A DNA stretch of 32,044 nucleotides, from the NCBI GenBank assembly GCA_019155205.2, contig JAHNZQ020003150.1, forward strand, positions 1,058,033 to 1,090,076, read 5' to 3'. Source of the stretch: Gracilaria vermiculophylla. Taxonomy: Eukaryota; Rhodophyta; Florideophyceae; Gracilariales; Gracilariaceae. Under the pieces are notes generated by a model. It was given only the letters and a program-made list of their open reading frames with translations. It did not search any database and had not been told where the DNA came from. Numbering within the stretch: the first letter of the stretch is position 1; each line of letters opens with the position of its first letter. This document shows positions 1 to 9,696 of the stretch, piece by piece. The translations under genes and the position numbers were made by a program.

Positions 1-236
1 CGTGTCCATACAGCAATGTGTGTGTATAGTTACCATGACGAGGCACATTACACTAGACCATATCTGGTGTACATTAAGCTGAGTATGCAATGTGTACACC
101 TGGAAACCATATGGTAGTGAACAACGTGCCGAATAGCAGAGCTGCACACGTGTACCACACAAAGTCAACATTCAACACAGACCATGGTCCCCGGAACATT
201 TAGTTGGCAGTGACAGCACAGGCACCTTATCCAACA
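1..236 (-). repeat. Ty1/copia 3' LTR, 5' part only (runs off left edge)
   Basis: On the minus strand the sequence starts TGTTGGATAAGG at position 236, a typical copia LTR opening, and a purine-rich tract lies directly before it (237-249). An integrase fragment of the same orientation is only 20 bp upstream, so this should be the 3' LTR of that element. The LTR continues past the left window edge, so its length and its other end (CA and target duplication) cannot be seen. No open reading frame of note lies in it. Confidence 0.72.
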
Positions 237-249
237 CCCCCCCTCTGTC
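237..249 (-). other. polypurine tract of minus-strand copia element
   Basis: The minus strand reads GACAGAGGGGGGG immediately before the TGTTGG of the LTR. A polypurine tract abutting the 3' LTR is the plus-strand primer site of LTR retrotransposons. Position and composition both fit. Confidence 0.7.
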
Positions 250-256
250 ACTGACT

Positions 257-493
257 TCAAACGTGTAGGGGCATCAGGCCACTCTCACCTCGGAACTTCT
301 CCAGCTTGTGGTCCACCACCTTGTACCAGCACTTGCTCCCGAATACACGCAGATTGCTCACGTTAGGCTTTTGTCCGTGCCACAACTCATGTGGGGTTAC
401 AGTACTGGGCAATGCCTTACACGTCACTCGGTTGCGCACGTACACCGCAACATTTAGTGCTTCTGCCCAGAAGCTTTTTTTGATAGAATGCAA
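257..493 (-). pseudogene. Ty1/copia integrase C-terminal fragment
   Basis: The 78-residue reading frame carries the end of a copia integrase core and the start of its C-terminal region. Visible marks are FWAEALNVAVYVRNRV, TPHELWHGQKP and LRVFGSKCWYKV, in the family's usual order (WAEA, NR, TPxE, W.GxKP, LRxFG). Upstream catalytic residues, and all of RT and RNase H that should follow, are absent. The frame stops about 20 bp before the 3' LTR, so an internal deletion joined integrase to the LTR region. The upstream end loses similarity around 493-540. This is a different copia copy from the one at 6690-13801, which lies on the plus strand and is much more AT-rich. Identification is firm; it is a non-functional remnant. 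Confidence 0.85.
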
Positions 494-540
494 AATCTAC
501 ATGTGTGTGAAAAAAAGCAATACCTGCTTTCCCAGATTCT

Positions 541-1402
541 GATATGCCACCCCGGGCCATTATAGAACAGCCTCTAGAGTTTCATGTCTGGAACTCACAG
601 CGTTCTTTTCTTAGATCATGTCGATAAAATTTTGAACAGTTTGTAACATCCAAGTTGAATATTTATTCATCAGAAAAAATAACTGTATCCCATTGATTTG
701 TCCAGTACGCCATGTTTGCATACAAATATATTGTTTTTCTGCTTATGGCTATATTCTAAATGGAATGTTTTAATCATTTGTTTATACTTGAACAATTTTT
801 TTATTGATTACTTGTCAAATTATTGTTTTAGAAACATTGAGGTTTAAGGGTTTTGCAATTGTTTTGCATGAAACTATTTTTTGACTGTTTCCGTTTTCCC
901 ACTCGTTTATCTGCAGGACTGGAAAGGTGTGAACGCCTTGTAAGTGTTTTTGTTCTACAGGTTGCTGGATTTTTAAGGATACGGAGCATTGTGCCTGGAT
1001 GACGTATTAAAAGTCGGCTAATTTTGGCATATAATTTTCTATAAGCTTTTAGTTGTATGACTTCAAGCTGTTTGGAGCGAAAAAGAGGTGAACGTCGATC
1101 CATAACGATGGATGTTGATGATGTAGTGTTATGATTATGAAACGGTTTTTACTTATATGCTCTGCAAAAGGCGCACTACAGTACTACTTTGGCGCGTTTT
1201 TTAAGCGTGATATGATTTCGAAACGCACTGTACCTGTCGGATTAAGTTGCTCTTTATCAACTACAAGTCACTACTGCGTCAACACAGAATGGGGTGAGTT
1301 GCCGAAACCAACCAAAAAGCGCCCGTGCGTCATTTCTCATCAGTCGTCAAGCCGGCCTACCTCAATACCAGACTATATCAAGACATTTCGTTGTGAAAGA
1401 CT
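541..1402. other. no gene recognised
   Basis: Moderately AT-rich sequence between the copia remnant and the gypsy gag relic. Short open frames exist on both strands (828-1103 minus, 1131-1409 plus) but show no recognisable motif. A 5' LTR for the gypsy element downstream was looked for and not found; part of this stretch could be decayed LTR or leader. Confidence 0.5.
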
Positions 1403-1899
1403 CATCTGAAGAAGGACTTTAGGGCCTTTCTCAAGCATGCACAGGACCTTACAGACGCTTTCGAGAAACTCAACAACGGAAATCCCGGTGGCCGTCAATC
1501 TGAAGCGAGAGGCGGTAGCACAAACAGTGGCTCAAAGACAAAGCCGGAGAATAAGCCCACATAAAAGATTATAATGGACCATGAAAATAAGAGGTTTCCG
1601 CCATCCCCATGCTCGCCTGCGAGGGCAAGAACCAAATGCATCGTGTCGATGATTGCGAGCATGTATCCACACAAAAGAAAAGATACCTCAAGGACGAACT
1701 GGGCGCTGGCAGGGCACGTGATGATCCAGCACGGTCGTCAAGAAACCAAGTCTCTTTGGCCGCTGACGCAGCCCAGCACCACTACCGGATGCCGAAACTC
1801 GAACACGAGCTTACCAAAGTGAGCTGTTCGAAGTACTTCGCAAGCTTTGATTCCCACACAGCTACTGGCAGCTGGAAACCGACAATAAGTCTGAAGTGA
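1403..1899 (+). pseudogene. Ty3/gypsy element 1: gag remnant with broken zinc knuckle
   Basis: Frame 1403-1564 reads as the C-terminal half of a gypsy Gag: a helical stretch (KDFRAFLKHAQDLTDAFEKL) followed by a Gly/Ser/Asn/Lys-rich linker. After a stop and a frame change, frame 1609-1899 holds LACEGKNQMHRVDDCEH, which looks like a C-x2-C...H-x4-C zinc knuckle whose first Cys is now Met. A charged region (KKRYLKDELGAGRARD) follows. Gag would form the particle and bind the element's RNA. It precedes RT in the same orientation, as expected. No start codon, matrix region or 5' LTR was found, so the 5' part is lost or beyond recognition. Confidence 0.6.
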
Positions 1900-1910
1900 G
1901 TTAATTGTTC

Positions 1911-3010
1911 ATAACGCCGGATAATATCTTCACTTCGACACGTATCCGACATGGAACGACGAACGCTGTCATCCTTTAGCAGTCATCAATCGCCGGCACC
2001 ATCCTAAACGATTTGAAGCCATTCAGCCTGTTATGTCTCGAAGACGTACTCCTGTATGCGCCGAGAGTGGACAGAATTCTCAAGTCAATCAAGTCTTTCT
2101 TCGCCCTCTGAGTTGAGTCCAACCACATAATGCACTTTAGAAAATGCACGCTCTCTGCCACAGAAGTCCGCTGGTGCGGCTGGCTTGTGTCTTCTGAAGT
2201 AATTCGCTGCGACCCGCGACGATTGAAAGGCCTACTTCCGATGGAGCCACCGACCTCCGGGGTGCAACTTTAACTGTTCGTCTGTGCCCTGCATTGGGTT
2301 CAGCAGGGCATTCCAAACTTCACCATCTTCGTGGCCCCGCTGCAGGGGTTCATGGGACGTGTCTACGACCATGTGGATAGGCGCAACAAGCACACAGACA
2401 GCTGAGTCATTCTCTTCAATCTGGGCTGGGGTCAGAACAAGCTGGGCGCTTTCGAAGCCTGTAAGCACTCCCTTGCCAATCAGGTCACAGTAGAACATCG
2501 CCATGTCCACCAACATTTGTGCGTATACATCGATGCTTCTAACACGGCCTTTTACGATATGGTTATACATTTCCCACGCATTGATGTCCACAAGGCCCAC
2601 CCCGAGCAAAACCATTCGTCACTCGCGTTTCTCTCCGGCCGCTTCACCGCGACTCAACTTGGCTGGTCAGTCTTAGAGAAAGAAGACTTCGCTGTGTTGG
2701 CCATATTGGACCGTATGCACTGGATCGTTTCCATTTCCGACAGTTTCGACCTTTACACGGACCGTAACAACCTCATATTTCTCTTAGACCCTCTGTCCGT
2801 TGTGCTTGACTTATCAGACACCTTCATGCGCAAAGTCCAACGATGATCCGTGCGTCTTAGCATGTACCACTGAACATGCTTCCACATAGATAGCGACGCA
2901 AACGTCTTGGCTGACCTCTTGTCTCGCTGTACGACACAGCCCAACATTGTCCACCGAATTTGGCCCATGTCTGAGCTTCCATCGCCATCAGCCGCGGATT
3001 TTAGGTAGCC
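1911..3010 (+). pseudogene. Ty3/gypsy element 1: reverse transcriptase (C-terminal half) and RNase H
   Basis: From about 1911 one frame continues to 2846 through several stop codons. It opens with the RT palm (ITPDNIF...HGTTNAV), then the catalytic box SLLCLEDVLLYAP near 2040, then RWCGWLVSSE and the connection (ALHWVQQGIPNFT). RNase H follows (2517-2846 and on to about 3010): IDASNT, WSVLEKEDFAVLAILDR, HWIVSISDSFDLYTDRNN, LIFLLDPLSVV and NVLADLLSRC. This chromovirus lineage normally has an aromatic/Leu-Asp-Asp box; here the first Asp is Glu (LED), which should abolish polymerase activity. The N-terminal fingers of RT and the protease are not recognisable upstream. Together these domains would copy the element RNA into DNA. 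The copy is dead (stops, frameshifts, catalytic change), but the assignment is strong. Confidence 0.85.
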
Positions 3011-3129
3011 TTCCCGGTCTTTCATCACCAAAAACCCAGCAGGACCATGATTCCCCTTGTCCTGAAGGACTTGAACTCTCCGATCCTGTCTGCACTTTTA
3101 AATACACCGTCGCTGTTTGGATTTCCGAT

Positions 3130-4300
3130 AACGCTGCCGATCTCCAACTCCGTCTGTGTGTCATTGCTCACACTGATCCTTCCGGTCTTCGCGAACGTGA
3201 CGCCACCGCAGCCTTACTGTCTCAGTATTTTCACTGCTCAACCGTGCCCGCGGAAGTTCGCGCCTTCGTCCGTGCCTGCATTCACTGTCTATCGACAGTT
3301 AGAGGGGAGAGGATACCCCGTCCGTTTCGTCTGGACATCCATGGAACAAAGCCCAATGGTCTCCTTCAGTTTGACTACATCGAACTTGGACTTGGTATGA
3401 CTGGGGACAAGTACATTTTATGTGCTAATGCTTCACGACGACCGTACGGACTACAAGTGGTTCTTCGCCTACGAGAACAGCAACGCCGAAAACGCAGGTT
3501 CCGCGATCACTGAATGGGGCGCCGTCTTCGGCGTCCCCAATTGCCTAATGTCAGACGGTGCCACACACATCAAGAACGAAGTCGTCTGTCTGGTCTGCAA
3601 GCGCCTCAGGGTGCCACACCATTTCACCCTGCTCTACTGCCCCTAAAGCAACAGCGCAGTTGAGATACTCGGAAAGTAGCTCGTCCGCGTGGCTCGAAGG
3701 GTCCTGTCGGAATTGAAACTGGGGACCAACGAATGGACCGAACTCCTGCAGATCTTTGCTAAGGTCTTGAACAATTCTCCGTTTCCATCGCACGGCAATT
3801 TCTGCCACATCACGGCCTTTCTAAAACGCAAAGCGACACCACCAATTATGATCTTCCGTCGCTCATCCACTACAAAGCCAGTCACTCTTACCGATGCGCA
3901 GATGGAGCGCACGTGAAATGTTGAAAACCTAATCAAGGTCTCTGTTGAGCTTCACCCGCTGGTACAGTCCATTCTGGTCAAAAGTCGCGAGCAATGCAGT
4001 GCGTCTGTCTCACGTGGCAAGTTCCCTAACTTCGAACAGGCAGATTTTGTACTCGTTGCACGTGACGAATACGGCGCTGGCGACAAGCTGCTTTGCTGGC
4101 GTGATACCCGTCGGGTCATCCAGGCGCTCAACGACTTCGTGTACCAATTCGAAGACTTTTGCACAAGCCATCTGGACAAGATACAGGCGACACGTGTGAC
4201 GTTCTACCACAACGACGAGATAGACAAACACGCGATCATGGATCGCGTGTTGCAATCCGAGCTGAGCACGCCCCTTGCCGGCTCATGGATTTAAAAAAAG
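3130..4300 (+). pseudogene. Ty3/gypsy element 1: integrase
   Basis: The zinc-binding domain is seen at about 3160-3310 (AHTDPSG...ATAALLSQYFH, then RACIHCLSTV, giving the CxxC pair). The core follows: first Asp in LLQFDYIELG (about 3370), a frameshift near 3420-3440, second Asp in NCLMSDGATHIKNEV (about 3550), and Glu in SNSAVEILGK (about 3660). All three DDE residues are still legible, but a stop replaces the residue before SNSAVE and another follows the GK. The C-terminal part continues in frame 2 past a stop at 3914-3916 (QADFVLVARDEYGAGDKLLC) to about 4290. Integrase would insert the cDNA into the genome. It is followed by a chromodomain, as in chromoviruses. Confidence 0.85.
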
Positions 4301-4476
4301 GCCCTGACGGACTTAAAGTCATTGTTCGATGGAAAGGCCTTGATAAATTTGAGAGCACCGTCGAACCTCTCCTCCATTTCTTTGAAGAAGTCCCTTCTAT
4401 GGTCAAGTGCTTGCTGCAGCACAAAAACATGCTGGCTAACCTGGTTGCGAAGGCTCGAGCCGCTCTTTGTTTTTGA
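4240..4476 (+). pseudogene. Ty3/gypsy element 1: chromodomain, end of pol
   Basis: The end of the plus-strand polyprotein reads VIVRWKGLDKFESTVEPL, a chromodomain core (RWKG, then a Thr/Glu-Pro pair), followed by a helix (EEVPSMVKCLLQHKN). It ends with TGA at 4474-4476, directly before the polypurine tract. Chromodomains on chromovirus integrases direct insertion to particular chromatin. It lies in a different frame from the preceding integrase segment, so a frameshift separates them. A stop also interrupts the stretch just upstream (near 4293). Confidence 0.8.
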
Positions 4477-4486
4477 AAAAGAGGCT
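4475..4486 (+). other. polypurine tract of gypsy element 1
   Basis: GAAAAAGAGGCT overlaps the pol stop codon and ends exactly where an LTR-like TGTGGTACC begins. Its position between the end of pol and the LTR is that of a plus-strand primer. Confidence 0.65.
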
Positions 4487-4800
4487 TGTGGTACCGTCAC
4501 TGTACGTGTTGTATATTTGGTTTCGATAGTTTATACGCCGCCGTGCAACAGGGAACAAACTGTCGAGAGAGGAATCGTTGGCGTTAAATCTCCGCCACGC
4601 GCCAGTGTGCTGCAGGCTTTAGTTTATATGTCGACCGCTTGCGCCCCGATGCCTCCCGTCTCCCGTGGGCATGGAGCTCACCCTATCGGCCCACAAGAGC
4701 CGACTCACAGAGCCTTTCGTAAACTTCATTCAACCACGGCCTTCTAGCTTTCGTCTCGCCGAGCCTAAAGTTTAAACGCGCACCCGTTCAATCCCAGACG
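4487..4800 (+). repeat. gypsy element 1: 3' LTR, end uncertain
   Basis: The sequence after the polypurine tract opens TGTGGTACCGTCA, the same first 13 bases as the repeat family found at 19-30 kb (repeat D read on the minus strand). Beyond that opening I see no similarity between the two, so they share the terminus but not the body. A clear CA end and a second copy were not found. The stated end is simply where the next relic begins. Confidence 0.5.
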
Positions 4801-4805
4801 ATCAC

Positions 4806-5700
4806 CCTGCATCGTCGATGGTGATCCTGAATACGGCCGGATCCTGTTTAAGATTCAGCTCAATGGCGTCGATTGTGGCAGTAAGAGCATCGATTATCTC
4901 CTTCGTGTGTTCTTCGTGAACAGTTCCCAGGTGTTTGATTCCGTTGGCTTCCTGAACATGGTTTCGGACTACACTTTTCTTTTCTTAAATTTTCTCCGAG
5001 CGGTGTTTACTCATGACGAAGATCTTGTTCGTGACGGGTCCTAAACGTGAAGATATTATGGAAACCGATCTTGTCATAGTCGACCTATATACTGATGCCG
5101 ATATGTTAAAGTTCTCGAACAGCAGCATAGCGATGTTTTAGCGATCCTGCTGAATCTTTATTGTGTCGCAGTGGTTCAAATAGTTCACCGCGAGTGTCTG
5201 GAAGCGTCTTGCTAATACAGCCCGAGATTTTCCATCCTTGCGCACGCAGTTGAAGAGCTGGCACATCTTTAGAACCAAACTTCAAATTCAAGCTGTGGCA
5301 GAGTCCTTTTTAACCAACTAGATTATGCTTGTCACAATTTAAAGCTGTTTGAAAGCATTCTCGGCAGCGATATTAATCCCATAAAGGTTACGCACTCCTG
5401 TAGCGATTAATTAATCCACTTGTGAAGAGAAAACGTGATCCAGCGCATTGTAGAGCGTGAGATTAAGAGCACTGAGGATCTCATTGGCTTTCTTGTCAAT
5501 TCCCTCAACAAATCTTTTGACGGTGGTGACCCAAAGCATCACGTGCTTTCTCCTCTTGAACTTATCGGTTGCGTGTGTCACGTATGTCGGTAGCATCATG
5601 GTAATGCCAAGATTCAAGCCCATTTCTTGGACCATAACATTAGAATTACCAAAATACATGATGAGAAATAAAGGATAGTTAGTAGACACGGCATAAACTC
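4806..5700 (-). pseudogene. relic of an unrecognised helical protein
   Basis: Three stretches on the minus strand read like one broken protein. The frame at 5689-5411 contains YVTHATDKFKRRKHVMLWV and FVEGIDKKANEILSALNLTL. The frame at 5291-5106 contains GCISKTLPDTRGELFEPL and HNKDSAGSLKHRYAAV. A final stretch near 4970-4810 contains KHLGTVHEEHTKEIIDAL and KQDPAVFRITIDDAG before a stop. The style is charged and helical, with plausible coding composition. I do not recognise the family; it could be a retroelement Gag, a viral-type structural protein or a host multigene relic. Frameshifts and stops separate the pieces. It lies tail to tail with gypsy element 1. Confidence 0.45.
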
Positions 5701-6689
5701 TACAGAGAAAAGAATAAGCACAATGCCTTGCAAAGATCTCAAATCCGTCTTTCTGCTCTTTTCTCTTTCGTTCCCTACCTTCTAGCTCTATATCTAGGAA
5801 CTCATTTTCGTAGCCATAGAGATCTAGTCTATACCCTTTCAGTGTGCAATTAAGGTTGCTCCCTCTTTTAAGATTACTATGTACATTGGTTTGTCTCGTA
5901 CTCGCATGGCGATGGCTCTGCTCTTGCGAGCACGGCGAAACTGCTTTAGATAGGAATAGCGCATCCCTGGAGAGCTTTCCAGCTCCAGCATGTATTCACA
6001 ATGAGCTTAACTTAGAGAGCTGAGTTTGCAATGGTCACGAGTTTACAATTCAAACATATTAAGTAGCACTTGCAATCACAGTTTGCATCGACAAGATTTT
6101 ATTAAAATAGCATTTGTCACAACCGTACGTCAGAAATACGATCAGAATAATTTGAAATAGTAATAATTGGAATTAGAAAAAATCAGAATTTCTTGACAGT
6201 TCCTGTGATGCACACTGCAAAATTGTCGAAAATAGTTTCTAACAAAAATCTAAGAAAATCGTTTTTCTTAAGATTTGCACATGGTAAAGGTCATTTTAGT
6301 TACGAAAAGAAATAGAAATATTATGCCTGCTATAAGAAGCACAAGATAGCACACAAGATAGAAGCACTTTCAAAACTGAGGAACTAAATAAAGGAAATGT
6401 TTTCTTGAGGATATTTCTTACGAGAAATTATATGAAGGAAAAGGGCTTTTAGAAAGCTGTTCATTAAAGAGTAGCTAGTTTTATTCTAAATTAAAAAGCA
6501 TTACTTGACATTTTTTTCATCAGTGGCCGACAACTGAAAACTAAACGTATATGATGATTCCTGTGAAACTGGGAATAAAGCCTGTCATATATTATCCAAA
6601 GTTTATGAAAATAAATGTATGGCAAAAAAATCTATACAGAAGAATAGTATTAATTTAAGAAGCTTTCTAAAGGAATATCAGCAAAAAAA
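5701..6689. other. AT-rich stretch, no gene recognised
   Basis: Very AT-rich sequence with many stops in all frames. It precedes the copia gag relic and may include that element's decayed 5' LTR and leader, but no LTR boundary, primer-binding site or repeat of the 3' side could be identified. Confidence 0.5.
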
Positions 6690-7530
6690 AGAATTGTAGA
6701 ACAAAGACATTAAAAAAAAGACTACAATTGAGAGTAGAAAAGGATACAGAAGAAGATATGGTAAGGCTATTTAGAAGCGTACTTAAAATCTATAAATCTT
6801 TGGGCGTGAAGTTTGAAAATATTTGTGAACGTTTTGAGTATAAAATAACTTAATGCTAGAACTCTTTGAGAATAATCAAGAAGAAAGAAACATGAACCGA
6901 AGAAAAATCAAAGAACTCATTTAAAAGAAAAACTGGAACACAATAAAAGTGAGTTTGGATTCAAATGTTACAGGTGCAAAAGAAAAGGCCATATAATTGC
7001 GGAATGCAAAAAAAATACAAAGAGAAACATATTGTTTGGCAAGTCAATGCACAAAAAACTATTAGAACATTTTTAATGGCAAAATTGATCAAAAAGATAT
7101 AATTAATCAAGTATACGAACCATGATGCTTCTTTTCCTATGATAAATGATAAAAAATGGTATTCTGAGAACTGTTTGCAAAAAAATTATAGTGTATCAAT
7201 AAATCTGAAGATTGGCACAACTGTGCAATCTAAAATGAAATAAAAATTTGGATATAAAAATATGTTTGCATTATAAAAAACGAATCAGTTCCAGTCAGAG
7301 ATTTTCTATACATACTGGAATTTGTAAAAAATACAATATATATTACAAAAAATAGATGATCGAAAGCACAAACTTTATTTTCTAGAAGAAATTTACACTG
7401 TGATATTGATAGTTTTAAGAGAAGAAGCTACTGTAAATCTTGAAAGAAACTTTTACAGACTGTTTTAAAGGCTTTCAGAATATATTAGAAAACTTGTGGT
7501 TCATTCAGCAACTTCAGCTGAACAAGAAAT
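6690..7530 (+). pseudogene. Ty1/copia element 2: gag end with CCHC zinc knuckle, and decayed protease region
   Basis: The clearest mark is an intact zinc knuckle at 6957-7010, reading FKCYRCKRKGHIIAECKKN, i.e. C-x2-C-x4-H-x4-C with all four ligands present. This is the nucleic-acid-binding motif at the end of copia Gag. Upstream (about 6730-6870) a helical stretch with EDMVRLFRSVLKIYKSLG fits the Gag body. Downstream to 7530, where the aspartic protease should lie, the frames are too broken to show a DSGAS-type motif. Composition is extremely A-rich, unlike the GC-rich gypsy pol at 26-29 kb, and integrase follows in the same orientation. Confidence 0.65.
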
Positions 7531-8319
7531 TTGGCACGCACGTCTTGGTCATAATGAAAAAAACAGTTCTAAACCAAGATTATTTTGAAGAAAACGGCTA
7601 ATGAAATACTCGACAACTTAAATCAAAAAGATATCAATACCATCAAAAGGATGTCAATTTTATAAAAAGGTATTTCCATCATTTCCACCATTACAAAACT
7701 TTATAACCAAAAGAAAACTAAAATTTATGGCAACTGATCTTTGCCGACCTATGAGTGAATGATCCAAAGGAATAAGATTGTATTTCATGACTTTTATGGA
7801 TGAGTACACAAGAACGAGATTTTTTTGTATTCTCTTTGATTGAAGAACAAAGTTCTGGAAAATATTAGAATTTTTTTTTATTAGAAAGAAACACAAGAGG
7901 GAAGGAGTGTCAAGATGGTAAGAAGTTATAGAGGAGTGGAGTATTTTTATAAGGCATTCCTAAAGTATTTGTATAGAAAGGGTATCATGCATGATGGTAC
8001 AGGAGTACATCAACCCCAGCCAATTAGGGTAGTTGAAAGAATCAATAGAAAACTGTGTGACAAATTGACATACATGCTTTATTTTCAAGATATAGAGAGA
8101 TCTCTTCGGGCTAAAGCAATTCAATTTGTAAATATTATCAGAAATTTTGTCCGGAAAAACTTCTGGGAGACAGTAGCCTGCATGAAGAAAGGCTTTGAAA
8201 GAAACCAAATACTTTTCATCTCAAATTATTTCGGTTGCAAGGCTCGTGTGTTATACTTAATGAATATAGAAAAAAGATGGATTCATAATCAAGACTACGC
8301 ACATTTTTCGGATATGTAA
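7530..8319 (+). pseudogene. Ty1/copia element 2: GAG-pre-integrase and integrase
   Basis: A pre-integrase motif is visible at about 7535-7560 (WHARLGHNE, one frame). Core fragments follow in shifting frames: KLKFMATDL near 7720, FMDEYTRTRFFCIL near 7795-7830, and the long open piece 7915-8319. The last holds VEYFYKAFLKYLYRKGIMH and VVERINRKLCDKLTYML; the Glu of VVERINR is the last catalytic residue of the DDE triad. The end of that frame, FGCKARVLYLMNIEKRW, matches the conserved FGCxAY...P...R.K segment that follows copia integrase. At least three frame changes are needed to read the domain through. Confidence 0.85.
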
Positions 8320-8640
8320 GAATAAACTTTCGCTTTATGGACAATGCTACCGAACGATGGATAGTAAGTGTAAGTGCAAAAGTTTGGAAAGCACATAAAC
8401 TTATTTCCACTGAAGAAGATATTTTGGAAGAACCAGAGTGTAGTACGGAAAGCAATATTGAGACAAATGGTAACGAGGAAAACGATTCAGAAAATTCTGA
8501 CAAATGCAAAACAGCCTCAAAAAATAAGCAAGCAACAGAAGTAATTCCGAGATGAAGCTGTAAAACTCTAACGCAGTCCACTTGGACATCTTATTAACAT
8601 GCTCCTGAAACTAGAGACAGTACTGCTTGCGCTGTTATGA
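8320..8640 (+). pseudogene. Ty1/copia element 2: integrase-RT linker
   Basis: Frame 8337-8555 (72 residues) begins where the copia polyprotein usually has its RD-V/F-F-D-E segment and then becomes acidic and Ser/Asn-rich (STEEDILEEPE, NGNEENDSENSDK). Low-complexity acidic linkers between integrase and RT are normal in this family. It sits in order between the two domains and has no catalytic role. Confidence 0.6.
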
Positions 8641-9565
8641 TGCTAGCATATGCATTAGAACTAAAGGAAGTATATGAAGTTCTAACTGGGGCGCAGAAAG
8701 ATTTGCTCTACAGCAATGGAGGAAGAAATGAAATCTTTACGTAAAAACCAAACAAGAAAGGTGGTTTTACGGAAAACGGATATGCACATTCCACAGCCAC
8801 AATGGGTTGGTAAGATAAAACCGGATACCAAAAACCACGGAAACAGATTTGAGGCACGAACGGTTTGCAATGGCTATCAACAAAAGTATGGAATCGATTA
8901 TTTCGAGACGTACAGCCCAGTTTTGCCCCTCGCTTCTTTACGCCCCATGCTAACAGTAGCACTGCAACAAAAAATGCTTATCATCCAAATAGATGTCGAT
9001 ACTGAGTTTATAAATGGTTTTTTTTGAAAAAAAAGTGCTTTGAACACTCAGAAAGTTTTTTTGACTCTATAAATTCAGAAAATACCTTGAACTAGAAAAT
9101 CAATCTATGGTTCAACACTACCGCCAGGAGCGTGTTATAAAGTTATCAGTGATGTTTTTTTATGGCAATGTTAAGAAATCAGGAATACTTATCGAAAACG
9201 ACGGTGGCCAAAATATGTATATTGAAAAATAGGTGGATAATATTCTGGTTGCAAATACAAAGCTTTCAGCATTGGAAACGGTAAAACGTAAATTTAAATC
9301 TAAATTTCAAAGGACAAATCTTGGAGAAATTCGTCACATATTGCGAATTAATTTAATTTAAAATTTAATATGCAAGTATCGAAGTGCCTATAAGCCTCGC
9401 TTGACACGAATCTGTTTTTGAAAAAGCAGGAAGAACATACTGTGAGGAGTACAAGAATTTGTCGTATAACTTCTTTATCAACTGGGTAAGCTAGATATAC
9501 CCCAAAAAATTGTGTCTGAAAAGTGAAAATATTCCGAAAAGCCTATATCCTGCACTAGAGCTTTG
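8641..9565 (+). pseudogene. Ty1/copia element 2: reverse transcriptase, broken by downstream insertion
   Basis: Frame 8716-9027 holds the RT N-terminal half: an M..E..SL.KN start, WVGKIKP, NGYQQKYGIDYFETYSPV, LASLRPMLTVALQQKM, and IQIDVDTEFINGFF with the first catalytic Asp. From 9028 the frame breaks; pieces reading SIYGSTLPPGACYKVISD and later VDNILVANTKLSALE mark the palm. The catalytic YVDD box has become stop-V-D-N (about 9232). FKSKFQRTNLGEIRHILRI follows, ending near 9360. Similarity fades by 9565, exactly where a transposon end with a TA flank begins. Dead copy, secure family. Confidence 0.85.
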
Positions 9566-9567
9566 TA

Positions 9568-9592
9568 AAGTCTGTTTCAAAAGTATAGGACA
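9568..9592 (+). repeat. Tc1/mariner-type element, left outer terminal repeat
   Basis: Starts right after TA at 9566-9567. It matches the reverse complement of 10830-10854 except at a few positions and shares the core AAAAGTATAGGACA. Confidence 0.8.
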
Positions 9593-9673
9593 CCCGGCAT
9601 TTTGATGCAAATCATCGTTTTTAGTACTGCAGTGCTACCAAAATCAGTTTTCAAAAACTTTTAAGTTAAAAAA

Positions 9674-9696
9674 CCGTTTCAAAATCATAGGATATT
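9674..9696 (+). repeat. Tc1/mariner-type element, left inner repeat
   Basis: CCGTTTCAAAATCATAGGAT repeats the GTTTCAAAAGTATAGGA core of the outer repeat in the same orientation about 105 bp further in, with a few substitutions. Confidence 0.65.

Noticed and set aside
2232..2615. 127-residue minus-strand frame
   Set aside because: It is antisense to RT-RNase H of gypsy element 1, which has recognisable motifs on the plus strand.
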